NCBI RefSeq assembly: GCF_009827325.1
Contig: NZ_WTYC01000002.1
Coordinates: forward strand, 248,001-312,000
Length of the DNA stretch: 64,000 nucleotides
Direction: 5' to 3'
Source: Qipengyuania vulgaris
Lineage (GTDB): Bacteria > Pseudomonadota > Alphaproteobacteria > Sphingomonadales > Sphingomonadaceae
Shown: positions 26,167 to 35,049 of the stretch, piece after piece
How positions within the stretch are numbered: the stretch's first letter is position 1
How the letters are laid out: every line of letters starts with the position of its first letter
Notes under the pieces: generated by a model
Seen by the model: the letters and a program-made list of their open reading frames with translations, nothing else
What the model was told of the DNA's origin: nothing
Databases searched by the model: none
Program-made: the position numbers and the translations under genes

Positions 26167-27455
26167 TGCAGTTGCTCCGCACTTCCGACGCCGATTTCGA
26201 GTCGAAGTTCGAGCGTGTCGTACGCGACCGGCGCGAGAGCGATGCGCAGGTGGGCCGCGATGTAAGCGACATCCTCAATGAGGTGCGCGAGCGAGGCGAC
26301 AGCGCGCTGGTGGAATATACCAAGCGTTTCGATCAGCATAACCTGACCGGAGATGCCGACTGGTCGATCTCAAAGGAGGAGTGCAAGGCAGCCTACGACC
26401 GGCTCGACGGCGAACTGCGCAAAGCGCTCGAAACCGCCGCGACACGCATCCGCGCCTATCACGCAGGCCAGCTGCCCGAGGACCGCGATTATACCGACGA
26501 TATCGGAATGCGGCTCGGCGCGCGCTGGAACGCTGTGGAGGCGGCCGGTCTCTACGTCCCCGGCGGACGCGCGGCCTATCCGTCCTCGCTGCTGATGAAC
26601 GCCATCCCCGCCAAGGTCGCGGGCGTCGAGCGGCTGGTGGTCGCCACGCCCACGCCCAAGGGCGAAGCGAACGACCTTGTACTGGCCGCCGCGCATGTCG
26701 CGGGCGTGGACGAAATCTGGCGTGTCGGCGGCGCGCAGGCGGTGGCTGCGCTCGCCTATGGCACGAAGCGGATCGAACGCGTCGACGTGATTACTGGGCC
26801 GGGCAATGCCTGGGTCGCCGAAGCCAAGCGCCAGCTTTACGGCGTGGTCGGCATCGACATGGTCGCAGGGCCCAGCGAAATCCTCGTCATCGCCGACGGT
26901 AACAACGATCCCCAGTGGATCGCCGCCGACCTCCTGAGCCAGGCCGAGCACGACCCTACCAGCCAGTCGATCCTGATCACCGACGATCGCGGGCTTGCCG
27001 CACAGGTCGAGGATGCGATCGATCTCGAGTTTCTAAACCTTCCTACCGCGAAGACCGCCAGGGCAAGCTGGGCCGATCACGGGCTGATCGTCATCGTCGA
27101 CAGCCTCGACGAAGCGCCCGCCCTGTCTGACCGCCTCGCTGCCGAGCATGTCGAAATCGCGACCGACGATCCCGAGGCGATCTTTGCGAAGCTGCGGCAT
27201 GCGGGCAGCGTCTTCCTCGGCCGCAATACGCCCGAAGCGGTGGGCGACTACATCGCCGGCCCGAACCACGTGCTACCCACAGGCCGCCGCGCACGTTTCG
27301 CCAGCGGCCTGTCGGTGCTCGATTTCATGAAGCGCACCAGCTTTATCGGCGCGTCCGAAGATGCGCTGCGGGCCATCGGCCCCGCCGCCGTGCGCCTGGC
27401 CGAGGCCGAGGGCCTCCCCGCGCATGCCCTTTCGATTTCCAGGAGGCTTGCTTGA
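26166..27455 (+). CDS. hisD: Histidinol dehydrogenase
   Basis: 429 residues. Oxidises L-histidinol to histidine in two NAD-dependent steps at a zinc site. Family signatures: YVPGGRAAYPSSLLMNAIPAK, GPGNAWVAEAKRQL, IDMVAGPSEILVIAD, DLLSQAEHDPTSQS and the C-terminal GPNHVLPTGRRARFASGLSV with the catalytic His. ATG 26166 follows hisG without gap; the stop is overlapped by the TTG start of nusB. Confidence 0.97.
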   Translation: MQLLRTSDADFESKFERVVRDRRESDAQVGRDVSDILNEVRERGDSALVEYTKRFDQHNLTGDADWSISKEECKAAYDRLDGELRKALETAATRIRAYHAGQLPEDRDYTDDIGMRLGARWNAVEAAGLYVPGGRAAYPSSLLMNAIPAKVAGVERLVVATPTPKGEANDLVLAAAHVAGVDEIWRVGGAQAVAALAYGTKRIERVDVITGPGNAWVAEAKRQLYGVVGIDMVAGPSEILVIADGNNDPQWIAADLLSQAEHDPTSQSILITDDRGLAAQVEDAIDLEFLNLPTAKTARASWADHGLIVIVDSLDEAPALSDRLAAEHVEIATDDPEAIFAKLRHAGSVFLGRNTPEAVGDYIAGPNHVLPTGRRARFASGLSVLDFMKRTSFIGASEDALRAIGPAAVRLAEAEGLPAHALSISRRLA

Positions 27456-27904
27456 GCCAGAATTCCCGTTCCCAGTCCCGCAGCGCCGCCCGCCTTGGCG
27501 CGGTGCAGGCACTCTACCAGCAGCAGATGGAAAAAACCGCGACCGCGAAGCTGCTGAACGAGTTCCACCAGCACCGCCTCGGCAAGGTGATCGAGGACGA
27601 CGAATATGCCGATGCCGACGTCGATTTCTTCGACGATGTGGTCAGAGGCGTGGATGCCCGCCGCGAAGAGATCGACGAATTGCTGACAGCGCGGCTCGCC
27701 TCGGGCTGGACGCTCGCACGGCTCGACAAGACCATGCTCCAGATCCTGCGCGCCGGCACCTATGAGCTCATTGCGCGCAGCGACGTGCCCAAGGCCGCAG
27801 CCATCAGCGAATATGTCGATGTGGCCAAGGCCTTCTTCGACGACCGCGAAGCCAAGTTCGTCAACGGCATCCTCGACGCTGTGGCCAAAGAGGCGGGACG
27901 CTGA
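27452..27904 (+). CDS. nusB: Transcription antitermination factor NusB
   Basis: 150 residues. NusB with NusE (S10) binds boxA in rRNA leaders to prevent termination. Start TTG at 27452 shares TTGA with hisD and has AGGAGG nine bases upstream. The sequence is typical: SRSAARLGAVQALYQQQMEK, VDARREEIDELLTARL, LDKTMLQILRAGTYEL and the end SEYVDVAKAFFDDREAKFVNGILDAV. Followed by thiL with a four-base overlap. Confidence 0.95.
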   Translation: MSQNSRSQSRSAARLGAVQALYQQQMEKTATAKLLNEFHQHRLGKVIEDDEYADADVDFFDDVVRGVDARREEIDELLTARLASGWTLARLDKTMLQILRAGTYELIARSDVPKAAAISEYVDVAKAFFDDREAKFVNGILDAVAKEAGR

Positions 27905-28764
27905 ACGAGCGCGAGTTCATTTCCGCCCTGCGTGCGCTGGCAACCAGTCCCGAAGCGCGCGGGCTGGAAGACGATGCCGCGGTCATAGAGATCGGCGGCG
28001 AAACACTGGTCCTGACCCACGATACGCTGGTCGACGGCGTGCATGTCCTCGAAGGGCAGGACCCGGCAGACATTGCGTGGAAGCTGGTAGCGGTGAACCT
28101 GTCGGACCTCGCCGCCAAAGGCGCGGAGCCAGTGGGCATCCTCGTCTCGCATATGCTGGGCGACGACGATCACCGCTTCATCGCCGGGCTGCGCGAGATT
28201 TGCGAGACATATGACGTCCCCCTGCTGGGCGGTGATACCGTGCGCGCCGAAGGCCGCCGCGTCTGGGGCTGCACCGCCATAGGGCGCGCGGCCCACCGAC
28301 CCGTGCCATCGCGGAGCGGAGCCACCGCAGGCGACACGATCTATCTGGGCGGCCCGATCGGCAGGGCGATGACCGGGTTCGAAAGCCTCCGGGATGACGG
28401 CGAGCAGGACGACACCAGTTACCGCCGCCCTACCCCGCAGCTTGAATTGGGCGAAAAGCTCGCATCACTCGTCACCGCGATGATGGACGTTTCCGATGGG
28501 CTTCTGCTCGATGCTTCGCGTATCGCCCATGCCAGCCAGGTCACCTTGTCGCTCAGTAGCAAGGCGCTGGAGCCACTCGCGCCGCAAGGCAGGCTGGACG
28601 AAGCCCTTCGTTGGGGCGACGACTACGTTCTCATATGCACCGGACCCGCCCGGCTGGAGGCGGAATTGCCACTCACGCCCATCGGTGAAGTCCTCCCAAG
28701 AGGTGCTGCAGCAGTGATGCTCGACGGTGAACCTCCCCACGGCGATCTGGGCTACACGCACTGA
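27901..28764 (+). CDS. thiL: Thiamine-monophosphate kinase, probable CTG start
   Basis: 287 residues. Phosphorylates thiamine monophosphate to the active diphosphate. The motifs GLEDDAAVIEIGGE, THDTLVDGVHVLEGQDP, KLVAVNLSDLAAKGAEPVG, GGDTVRA and MDVSDGLLLDASRIA are in order. The conserved DD of the Mg-ATP site lies upstream of the first GTG (28039), so the start must be earlier; the frame has no ATG, GTG or TTG there. CTG at 27901 (then NEREFISALRAL) overlaps the nusB stop as CTGA, the same geometry as TTGA/GTGA elsewhere in the window. ATT at 27919 is the less likely alternative. Confidence 0.88.
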   Translation: MNEREFISALRALATSPEARGLEDDAAVIEIGGETLVLTHDTLVDGVHVLEGQDPADIAWKLVAVNLSDLAAKGAEPVGILVSHMLGDDDHRFIAGLREICETYDVPLLGGDTVRAEGRRVWGCTAIGRAAHRPVPSRSGATAGDTIYLGGPIGRAMTGFESLRDDGEQDDTSYRRPTPQLELGEKLASLVTAMMDVSDGLLLDASRIAHASQVTLSLSSKALEPLAPQGRLDEALRWGDDYVLICTGPARLEAELPLTPIGEVLPRGAAAVMLDGEPPHGDLGYTH

Positions 28765-28775
28765 ACTTTCGGGCA

Positions 28776-28813
28776 GGGGCAGAAAAAGGCGCGGAAATGT
28801 GCGCGACTGCCCC
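28776..28813 (+). terminator. Nested hairpin between thiL and hppA
   Basis: GGGGCAG (28776-28782) pairs with CTGCCCC (28807-28813), enclosing a second short stem of GCGC steps. It starts 12 bases after the thiL stop. No T-run follows, so it may be a Rho-type or processing stem rather than an intrinsic terminator; it could also be part of the hppA leader. Confidence 0.4.
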
Positions 28814-28913
28814 CTTGCCAGCAATTCAATGCCCCTTATACCTTCCCGCCATCTTGCGTCGGCGTCTCCCATGCCGGGTCGCATCGAACATATAATCGGG
28901 AGGGGAGTTTTTC

Positions 28914-31070
28914 GTGAACCTTGTAATCCTATCCATAGGGTTGGGACTGTTGGCCGTCGTGTACGGTTTCGTCACCAGCCGCCAGGTGCTCAGTGCGGGC
29001 GCAGGCAATGAGAAAATGCAGGAAATCGCCGCCGCCATCCAGGAAGGCGCGCAGGCCTATCTGAAGCGGCAGTACACTACCATCAGCTTCGTCGGCGTCG
29101 TCGTCGCCGCGCTGGTCTTCGTTTTCCTCGGAATCATTCCGACTGTCGGTTTCGTTATAGGGGCGGTCCTGTCGGGCGTCGCGGGCTTCATCGGGATGAA
29201 TATCTCGGTACGTTCCAATGTGCGGACAGCCGCCGCCGCGCAGAGCGGGTTGCAGCAGGGTCTCACCCTCGCCTTCCGCGCAGGTGCCATCACCGGCATG
29301 CTTGTTGCAGGTCTCGCCCTGCTCGCGATTGCCGTGTTCTTCTGGTATCTTGTCGGTCCGGGCGGTCATGCGCCCAATAGCCGTGAAGTGATCGACGGTC
29401 TGGTCGGCCTCGCCTTCGGTGCCTCGCTTATCTCGATCTTCGCACGTCTGGGCGGCGGTATCTTCACCAAGGCTGCCGATGTCGGCGCCGACCTTGTCGG
29501 CAAGGTCGAGGCAGGTATTCCCGAAGACGACCCGCGCAACCCCGCGGTGATCGCGGACAATGTGGGCGACAATGTCGGCGACTGCGCCGGTATGGCTGCC
29601 GACCTGTTCGAAACCTATGTCGTCACCGTGGGTGCGACCATGGTACTCACCGCCTTGCTGCTGGGCGAACGGCTGGGCGACCTGCTGCTGCCGATGATGG
29701 CGCTGCCCCTGCTGATCGGCGGTGCGTGCATCGTGACCAGCATCATCGGGACCTATTTCGTGAAGCTGAGCAAGGGCGGCACGAATGTGATGGGCGCGAT
29801 GTACAAAGGTTTCATCGTGACTGCCCTTCTGTCGATCCCGCTCATCTGGCTGGCGATCAATGTATCGCTCGGCGGTATGGGGACCGAAATCGGTGCGGCC
29901 ATTTCCGGCATCGACGTAGGCGCTCCACTGGCCGAGGAAGGCACCACTGAACAGGTGACGAGCTTCACCGGTTGGGACCTGTTCTGGTGCTCGCTGATCG
30001 GTCTGGCCATCACCGGCCTGATCATCTGGATCACGGAGTATTACACCGGCACGAATTTCCGTCCGGTGCGCTCCATCGCCAAGGCTTCGGAAACGGGCCA
30101 CGGCACGAATGTGATTCAGGGCCTTGCCATCAGCCTCGAATCCACCGCCCTGCCCACACTGCTGATCGTAGCGGGCATCATCGGGACCTTCGAACTCGCC
30201 GGCCTGATGGGCATTGCCTATGCGGCGACAGCGATGCTGGCGCTGGCCGGCATGGTCGTTGCGCTCGACGCCTATGGTCCGGTGACGGACAATGCAGGCG
30301 GTATCGCCGAAATGGCCGGTCTGGACGACAGTGTCCGCGAAAAGACCGACCTGCTCGACGCGGTGGGCAACACCACCAAGGCGGTGACCAAGGGATATGC
30401 GATCGGATCGGCCGGCCTCGCTGCGCTGGTGCTGTTCGCTGCCTATACCACTGACCTTGCCGAGTTCTTCCCGAACGCGGACGTCGATTTCAGCCTCGAG
30501 AACCCCTACGTCATCGTGGGTCTGCTCCTCGGCGCACTGCTCCCTTACCTGTTCGGTTCGATGGGCATGACCGCCGTGGGCCGCGCTGCGGGCGACGTGG
30601 TCAAGGATGTGCGTGAACAGTTCGCTGCCGATGCGGGCATCATGGCCGGCACCAGCAAGCCGGACTATGCGCGCACGGTCGACCTGGTGACCAAGGCCGC
30701 GATCAAGGAAATGATCATTCCTTCAATGCTGCCGGTGCTCGCTCCGATCGTGGTCTACTTCCTGATCACCTTCATCGCGGGACAGGAGAACGGCTTTGCC
30801 GCGCTTGGCGCATTGCTGCTCGGCGTCATCGTCGGCGGTATCTTCGTCGCGCTTTCCATGACCGCAGGCGGCGGCGCATGGGATAATGCGAAGAAGTACA
30901 TCGAGGACGGCAATCACGGCGGCAAGGGCAGCGAAGCCCACAAGGCCGCGGTGACCGGCGATACCGTGGGCGATCCCTACAAGGATACCGCAGGTCCCGC
31001 CGTCAACCCGATGATCAAGATCACCAACATCGTCGCGCTGCTGCTGCTGGCGGCTCTCGCGGCTGGCTGA
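28914..31070 (+). CDS. hppA: Membrane-bound proton-translocating pyrophosphatase
   Basis: 718 residues with about 16 membrane helices. Couples hydrolysis of pyrophosphate to proton pumping. Active-site blocks: [20 protein letters not shown] (181-200), [19 protein letters not shown] (205-223) and, near the C-terminus, [20 protein letters not shown]. In GNTTK (485-489) the Lys replaces the Ala of potassium-dependent enzymes, marking the potassium-independent class. Start is GTG at 28914 behind GGGAGGGGAG. An intrinsic terminator follows at 31096. Confidence 0.97.
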   Translation: MNLVILSIGLGLLAVVYGFVTSRQVLSAGAGNEKMQEIAAAIQEGAQAYLKRQYTTISFVGVVVAALVFVFLGIIPTVGFVIGAVLSGVAGFIGMNISVRSNVRTAAAAQSGLQQGLTLAFRAGAITGMLVAGLALLAIAVFFWYLVGPGGHAPNSREVIDGLVGLAFGASLISIFARLGGGIFTKAADVGADLVGKVEAGIPEDDPRNPAVIADNVGDNVGDCAGMAADLFETYVVTVGATMVLTALLLGERLGDLLLPMMALPLLIGGACIVTSIIGTYFVKLSKGGTNVMGAMYKGFIVTALLSIPLIWLAINVSLGGMGTEIGAAISGIDVGAPLAEEGTTEQVTSFTGWDLFWCSLIGLAITGLIIWITEYYTGTNFRPVRSIAKASETGHGTNVIQGLAISLESTALPTLLIVAGIIGTFELAGLMGIAYAATAMLALAGMVVALDAYGPVTDNAGGIAEMAGLDDSVREKTDLLDAVGNTTKAVTKGYAIGSAGLAALVLFAAYTTDLAEFFPNADVDFSLENPYVIVGLLLGALLPYLFGSMGMTAVGRAAGDVVKDVREQFAADAGIMAGTSKPDYARTVDLVTKAAIKEMIIPSMLPVLAPIVVYFLITFIAGQENGFAALGALLLGVIVGGIFVALSMTAGGGAWDNAKKYIEDGNHGGKGSEAHKAAVTGDTVGDPYKDTAGPAVNPMIKITNIVALLLLAALAAG

Positions 31071-31095
31071 TCGCTTCGATCACGATGCTAGAATG

Positions 31096-31126
31096 GGCGG
31101 CGGCACTCCGGTGTCGCCGTCTTTTT
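31096..31126 (+). terminator. Intrinsic terminator after hppA
   Basis: An 11-bp stem, left arm 31096-31106 and right arm 31111-31121 with two G-T pairs and a TCCG loop, is followed directly by TTTTT. A smaller perfect 6-bp inverted repeat (TGATCG/CGATCA) sits at the hppA stop codon just before it. Confidence 0.85.
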
Positions 31127-31163
31127 CTTGACCCTCACGTAAACGGAACGCACATGCCGCGGC

Positions 31164-32072
31164 GTGAGTGACAGCAAGACCCCAGAACAACTCGTTGCCG
31201 GCCTCGTCCGCCTGCTGACCGTGACACCCGCGGGCGACAAAGCCTTTACCGGCGGCCAGCAACCCGGCGGCATCGGCCGCGTATTCGGCGGCCAGGTGAT
31301 TGCACAGGCGCTCCAGTCCGCCCAGGCCACAGCACCTGAGGGCATGGAGGCGCATTCGCTCCACGCCTACTTCCTGCGCGGCGGGCGCGAAGGCGTGGAC
31401 ATCGACTATGCGGTCGCCGCCGATTTCGACGGGCGCAGCTTCGCCAACCGCCGGGTGGTGGCGCGACAGGACGGTTCGGCAATCCTCAACCTTACCGCCA
31501 GCTTCCAGCTTCCGGAGCGAGGGCTGGAACATGACGATTGCCCCATGCCCGACGTGCCCGCCCCCGAAGACCTGCCCTCCGACACGGAGATGCGGAAGAA
31601 ATTCCTCGCCGAGATGGGCGAAGTTTCCGATGCCCAGCGCGAACTGATGACCCGTCCGCGCCCCATAGAGATGCGGACCAGCGGCGAGCTTCACTGGATG
31701 AATGCGGACAAGAAGCCGCCCCGCGCCCACAGCTGGTTCCGCGCTGCCGCCGCATTGCCAGACGATCCGGCACTGCACCGCGCCGTGATCGCCTATGCCA
31801 GCGATTACACCCTGCTGGGCACCTCTGCCCTGCCCCACGGACTGAGCTGGGCACGCGGCGAACTCAAGGGGGCCAGCCTCGATCACGCCATCTGGTTCCA
31901 TCGTCCGGCACTCGAGTCGTTTCGGGCCGACGAATGGTTGCTCTACGCCACGGACAGCCCGTGGTCTGGCGGGGGCCGCGGCTTCAACCGCGGACGGATC
32001 TTCAACCGCGATGGAGAACTGGTGGCGAACGTGGCGCAGGAAGGCGTCGTGCGGAAGGCGCGGCGTGGCTGA
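31164..32072 (+). CDS. tesB: Acyl-CoA thioesterase II
   Basis: 302 residues from GTG 31164. Double-hotdog enzyme hydrolysing medium and long acyl-CoAs. Recognisable blocks: GRVFGGQVIAQALQSA, HSLHAYFLRGG, FANRRVVARQDG, then in the second hotdog ASDYTLLGTSALPHG, SLDHAIWFHRP and the end GGRGFNRGRIFNRDGELVA, which is the TesB C-terminal signature. Located between the hppA terminator and the structured leader of the helicase gene, so it is probably transcribed alone. Confidence 0.94.
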   Translation: MSDSKTPEQLVAGLVRLLTVTPAGDKAFTGGQQPGGIGRVFGGQVIAQALQSAQATAPEGMEAHSLHAYFLRGGREGVDIDYAVAADFDGRSFANRRVVARQDGSAILNLTASFQLPERGLEHDDCPMPDVPAPEDLPSDTEMRKKFLAEMGEVSDAQRELMTRPRPIEMRTSGELHWMNADKKPPRAHSWFRAAAALPDDPALHRAVIAYASDYTLLGTSALPHGLSWARGELKGASLDHAIWFHRPALESFRADEWLLYATDSPWSGGGRGFNRGRIFNRDGELVANVAQEGVVRKARRG

Positions 32073-32117
32073 TCTCCGGGTGATGAAAATAACGCAAGCC
32101 AAACGCGCATAAACACT

Positions 32118-32214
32118 GTAGGGGGCCGCTCAACCGCAGGTCGCGTGGTTGCCGATAGTACCGGCGAGCGACCCGATAGCCGCGCCGAGTGCGGCTTCCG
32201 CTTCCCCCTTCTAC
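32118..32214 (+). ncRNA. Multibranched structured leader of the DEAD-box helicase gene (candidate cis-regulatory RNA)
   Basis: Complementary segments define a closed three-stem fold. P1: GGGGG 32121-32125 with CCCCC 32204-32208, extended by GTA 32118-32120 with TAC 32212-32214 past a small bulge. P2: GGTCGC 32139-32144 with GCGACC 32168-32173, capped by GCCG 32151-32154 with CGGC 32162-32165. P3: AGCCGC 32178-32183 with GCGGCT 32191-32196. A CATAAA box at 32109-32114 would put a transcript start at about the first base of P1. An intrinsic-terminator-like hairpin follows. No known riboswitch class matched. Confidence 0.5.
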
Positions 32215-32218
32215 CCTC

Positions 32219-32252
32219 GGCGCCGCGCAACGATGCGGCGCCTCTTTCGTTT
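32219..32252 (+). terminator. Terminator-like hairpin in the helicase leader
   Basis: GGCGCCGC (32219-32226) and GCGGCGCC (32235-32242) form a perfect 8-bp GC stem, followed by TCTTTCGTTT. It ends 20 bp before the helicase ATG and therefore lies in the leader. It may act as an attenuator or as a block to ribosome access. Confidence 0.5.
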
Positions 32253-32261
32253 GTGAGCATC

Positions 32262-34115
32262 ATGAGTTTCGAAACCCTCCCGCCGATGATCGGCGAAGCC
32301 CTTTCCGAGCGCGGCTATACCGCCCTCACCCCTGTCCAGTCCGCCGTCGTCGAAGACGAAGCGCGCGGACGCGACCTGATAGTGTCCGCCCAGACGGGCT
32401 CGGGCAAGACGGTCGCCTTCGGCCTTGCCATGGCCGATACCCTGCTAGCCGAAACCGCCAATCTGGCGCTGGTCGAACAGCCGCTGCTCCTGGTGATCGC
32501 GCCCACGCGCGAACTCGCGCTGCAGGTCAGCCGGGAACTCGGCTGGCTTTATGCCAAGGCCGGTCTGCGCATTGCCACCTGCGTCGGCGGAATGGATGCA
32601 AGCAAGGAACGCCGTGCCCTGCGCACGGGCCCCGCCATCGTGGTGGGTACGCCGGGCCGCCTGCGCGATCATCTCGAACGCGGCGCGCTCGACCTTTCCG
32701 GTCTGGCCGGTGTCGTGCTCGACGAAGCCGACGAGATGCTCGACATGGGCTTTCGCGAAGATCTCGAGGAAATCCTCGACGCCACTCCCGACAAGCGTCG
32801 CACGCTGCTGTTCTCCGCCACCATGCCCCCGGCCATCGTCCGACTGGCAGAGCGGTACCAGTCCAACGCGCTGCGCCTGTCTCTGGCGGGCGAGACCCGC
32901 GGACATGGTGACATTTCCTATCAGGCGATCACGGTCAGCCCTTCGGAAATCGAGAACGCGGTGGTCAACCTCCTGCGCTTTCATGAGGCCGAGACTGCCA
33001 TCTGTTTCTGCGCCACACGCGACAGCGTCCGCCGCCTCCACGCGACTCTGCAGAACCGCGGCTTCGGCGTAGTTGCCCTTTCGGGCGAGCACTCCCAGTC
33101 GGAGCGCAACCAGGCCCTGCAGGCGCTGCGCGACCGCCGCGCCCGCGTCTGCGTTGCAACCGACGTGGCTGCACGAGGGATCGACCTGCCGACGCTGAGC
33201 CTCGTCATCCATGTCGAAATCCCGCGCGATGCGGAAACGCTGCAGCACCGTTCTGGCCGTACCGGACGTGCGGGCAAGAAGGGCACTGCGGCCATCGTCG
33301 TGCCCTACAACCGCCGCAAGCGGGTCGAGAGCATGCTGCGGGGCGCGAAGATCGCCGCCGAGTGGATGGATGCGCCAACCCCCGAAGCCATCGCCAAGAA
33401 AGACCGTGCGCGGCTGATGGAAAAGCTCACTGCGCCAACCGAATTTGACGAGGCGGACCGCGATCTGGGCAAGGAATTGCTGGCCAAGCTTTCGGCAGAG
33501 GACATCGCCGCTGCCCTGGTCCATGCACACCGCGCCAAGATGCCGCACCCCGAAGAGCTGCTCGCGAATACGCCCGAAGCGCGCGACAAAGCCAAGGCCG
33601 AACGCCATCGTCCCGGTTTCGAGGATGTGGTCTGGTTCAAGATCGGCATCGGCCGCCGCCAGAATGCCGAACCACGCTGGATCCTGCCGCTGCTATGCCG
33701 CCGCGGTCACATCACCCGTAACGAAATCGGCGCGATCCGCATCGGCCAGCACGAAAGCTGGTTCCAGGTGCCGAAAACCGCCGCCACGAAATTCGCCGAT
33801 GCCATTGCCCGCACGGCCGATACCGATGACGAGCAGGACGCTATCGTCATCGAGGAATCTCCCGATGGCCCACGCGTCGAAGCCCGCCAGAACCGTCGCG
33901 ATTTCGGCGGTGGCGATGGCGGCGACGGCCCCCGCGTGCGCCCGAAGCCCTTCGGAAAGGGCCCGCGCAAGGGACCGAGCGATGGCTCCGGCGGCAAGAA
34001 GTCAGGGGGCGACAAGCCTCCCTTCAAGAAAGGCAAACCCGGCGGTTTCAAGGGCAAGCCAGGTGGCAAGCCGTTCGCCGGAAAGCGTAAACCGGGCGGT
34101 CCGCCACGGTCCTAG
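32262..34115 (+). CDS. DEAD-box ATP-dependent RNA helicase (DeaD/DbpA type)
   Basis: 617 residues. RecA-like helicase core with motif I AQTGSGKT, Ia PTRELA, Ib TPGRL, II DEAD, III SAT, V ATDVAARGIDL and VI HRSGRTGRAG. After the core comes a DbpA/CsdA-type RNA-binding fold (WFKIGIGRRQNAEPRW to ESWFQVP, about residues 460-515) and a basic Gly/Lys/Pro-rich tail with repeated KPGG steps. Such enzymes act in ribosome assembly and cold adaptation. ATG 32262 is chosen over a longer frame that would translate the leader. Ends in a CTAG shared with the convergent stress-protein gene. Confidence 0.93.
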   Translation: MSFETLPPMIGEALSERGYTALTPVQSAVVEDEARGRDLIVSAQTGSGKTVAFGLAMADTLLAETANLALVEQPLLLVIAPTRELALQVSRELGWLYAKAGLRIATCVGGMDASKERRALRTGPAIVVGTPGRLRDHLERGALDLSGLAGVVLDEADEMLDMGFREDLEEILDATPDKRRTLLFSATMPPAIVRLAERYQSNALRLSLAGETRGHGDISYQAITVSPSEIENAVVNLLRFHEAETAICFCATRDSVRRLHATLQNRGFGVVALSGEHSQSERNQALQALRDRRARVCVATDVAARGIDLPTLSLVIHVEIPRDAETLQHRSGRTGRAGKKGTAAIVVPYNRRKRVESMLRGAKIAAEWMDAPTPEAIAKKDRARLMEKLTAPTEFDEADRDLGKELLAKLSAEDIAAALVHAHRAKMPHPEELLANTPEARDKAKAERHRPGFEDVVWFKIGIGRRQNAEPRWILPLLCRRGHITRNEIGAIRIGQHESWFQVPKTAATKFADAIARTADTDDEQDAIVIEESPDGPRVEARQNRRDFGGGDGGDGPRVRPKPFGKGPRKGPSDGSGGKKSGGDKPPFKKGKPGGFKGKPGGKPFAGKRKPGGPPRS

Positions 34116-34933
34116 TGCTTTAGCAGAAGGGGCACCCGCACATCGGAAAGCATGGCCCGCGTGACTCCACCGAATACCCATTCGGACAGACGCGTGCGGC
34201 CATAGGCTCCCATCACGATCAGTCCGACGCCCCGGACATCGGCTGCATTCCGGATCGCCTGGGCCGTGCCGTTCTCGGATTGCTCGAGCTCGACCATTTC
34301 GCTCGATATGCGATGATGAGATAGATAGTCCGCACCGCGTATCGGCGGCAGGTCGAACTTGTCCTTGCTGCCCCCCTTCTTCGTCTGCACCGTAGCCAGA
34401 TATACTGTGCTGGCCCGTTTCAGAAACGGAAGGGCGGCGCGCAGCGCGTGGGAGGCTTCGGCCGATCCGTCCCACGCTACCAACGCAGGCTTTTCCAGGT
34501 CCATCCGCGTGCATTCATCGGGGAGAACGAGAACGGGACAGTCTGCGGTCAGCGCGAGTTCGCCCGCCGTGAAGGAGGGTGCCTCGCCCCCCGCACGAGG
34601 CTCGCGTTCGCCAACGACCACGAGATCGGCCAGCGACGACCGCTTCAAAAGGGCCAGCGCGACTGGGCCAGCCTTGTCCACCCAGTCCCAGGGAACGTCC
34701 TCGTTCGCAAGGTCCCTTTCGGTTTCCTCGCGAAACTTGCGCACTTCTTCTCGCCACACCGGCACCATGGCAGCAAAGGCAGCACCGTAGGGGTCGTTAC
34801 TCGCCGCTACCTCGTAAGGCATGGCCGTCAAGAGTGTCAGATGGCTGTCGAAAGCTCTTGCGAGGTCCAGAACGACATCCAATCGGCGTGAGTGGCCCGG
34901 ATCTTGGTGGGCATTGAAGAGGAGCGATTTCAT
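34112..34933 (-). CDS. Tandem universal stress protein (UspA family)
   Basis: 273 residues comprising two Usp domains: residues 1-140 (MKSLLFNAHQDPGHSRRLDV) and 150-273 (PALVAWDGSAEASHALRAALPF). The second carries the ATP-binding pattern MGAYGRTRLSEWVFGGVTRAML, which agrees with the G-2x-G-9x-G(S/T) consensus. ATG 34933 is chosen because the Usp fold starts there; upstream frame residues look non-coding. Faces uvrC on the same strand with 116 bp between the genes. Confidence 0.9.
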   Translation of the reverse strand: MKSLLFNAHQDPGHSRRLDVVLDLARAFDSHLTLLTAMPYEVAASNDPYGAAFAAMVPVWREEVRKFREETERDLANEDVPWDWVDKAGPVALALLKRSSLADLVVVGEREPRAGGEAPSFTAGELALTADCPVLVLPDECTRMDLEKPALVAWDGSAEASHALRAALPFLKRASTVYLATVQTKKGGSKDKFDLPPIRGADYLSHHRISSEMVELEQSENGTAQAIRNAADVRGVGLIVMGAYGRTRLSEWVFGGVTRAMLSDVRVPLLLKH

Positions 34934-35049
34934 GGCGGAACTCCACGCAGTTTCGGCTCGCAGACTGATCCTCGAGCCTTCTGATGGTAGTTTACACCTC
35001 AGGCCGTCGCGCGTCATTGATCGAGCGCAATCTGGCCGAGACCCCAAAC

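Noticed and set aside
32151..32173. Part of the helicase leader resembling the 3' half of a TPP riboswitch (GATAGTACCGGCGA)
   Set aside because: The essential CUGAGA element and the matching helix order are missing, and the downstream gene is not thiamine-related.
32145..32261. In-frame upstream extension of the DEAD-box helicase
   Set aside because: It would translate the structured leader and terminator hairpin; the conserved protein begins at MSFETLPPMI.
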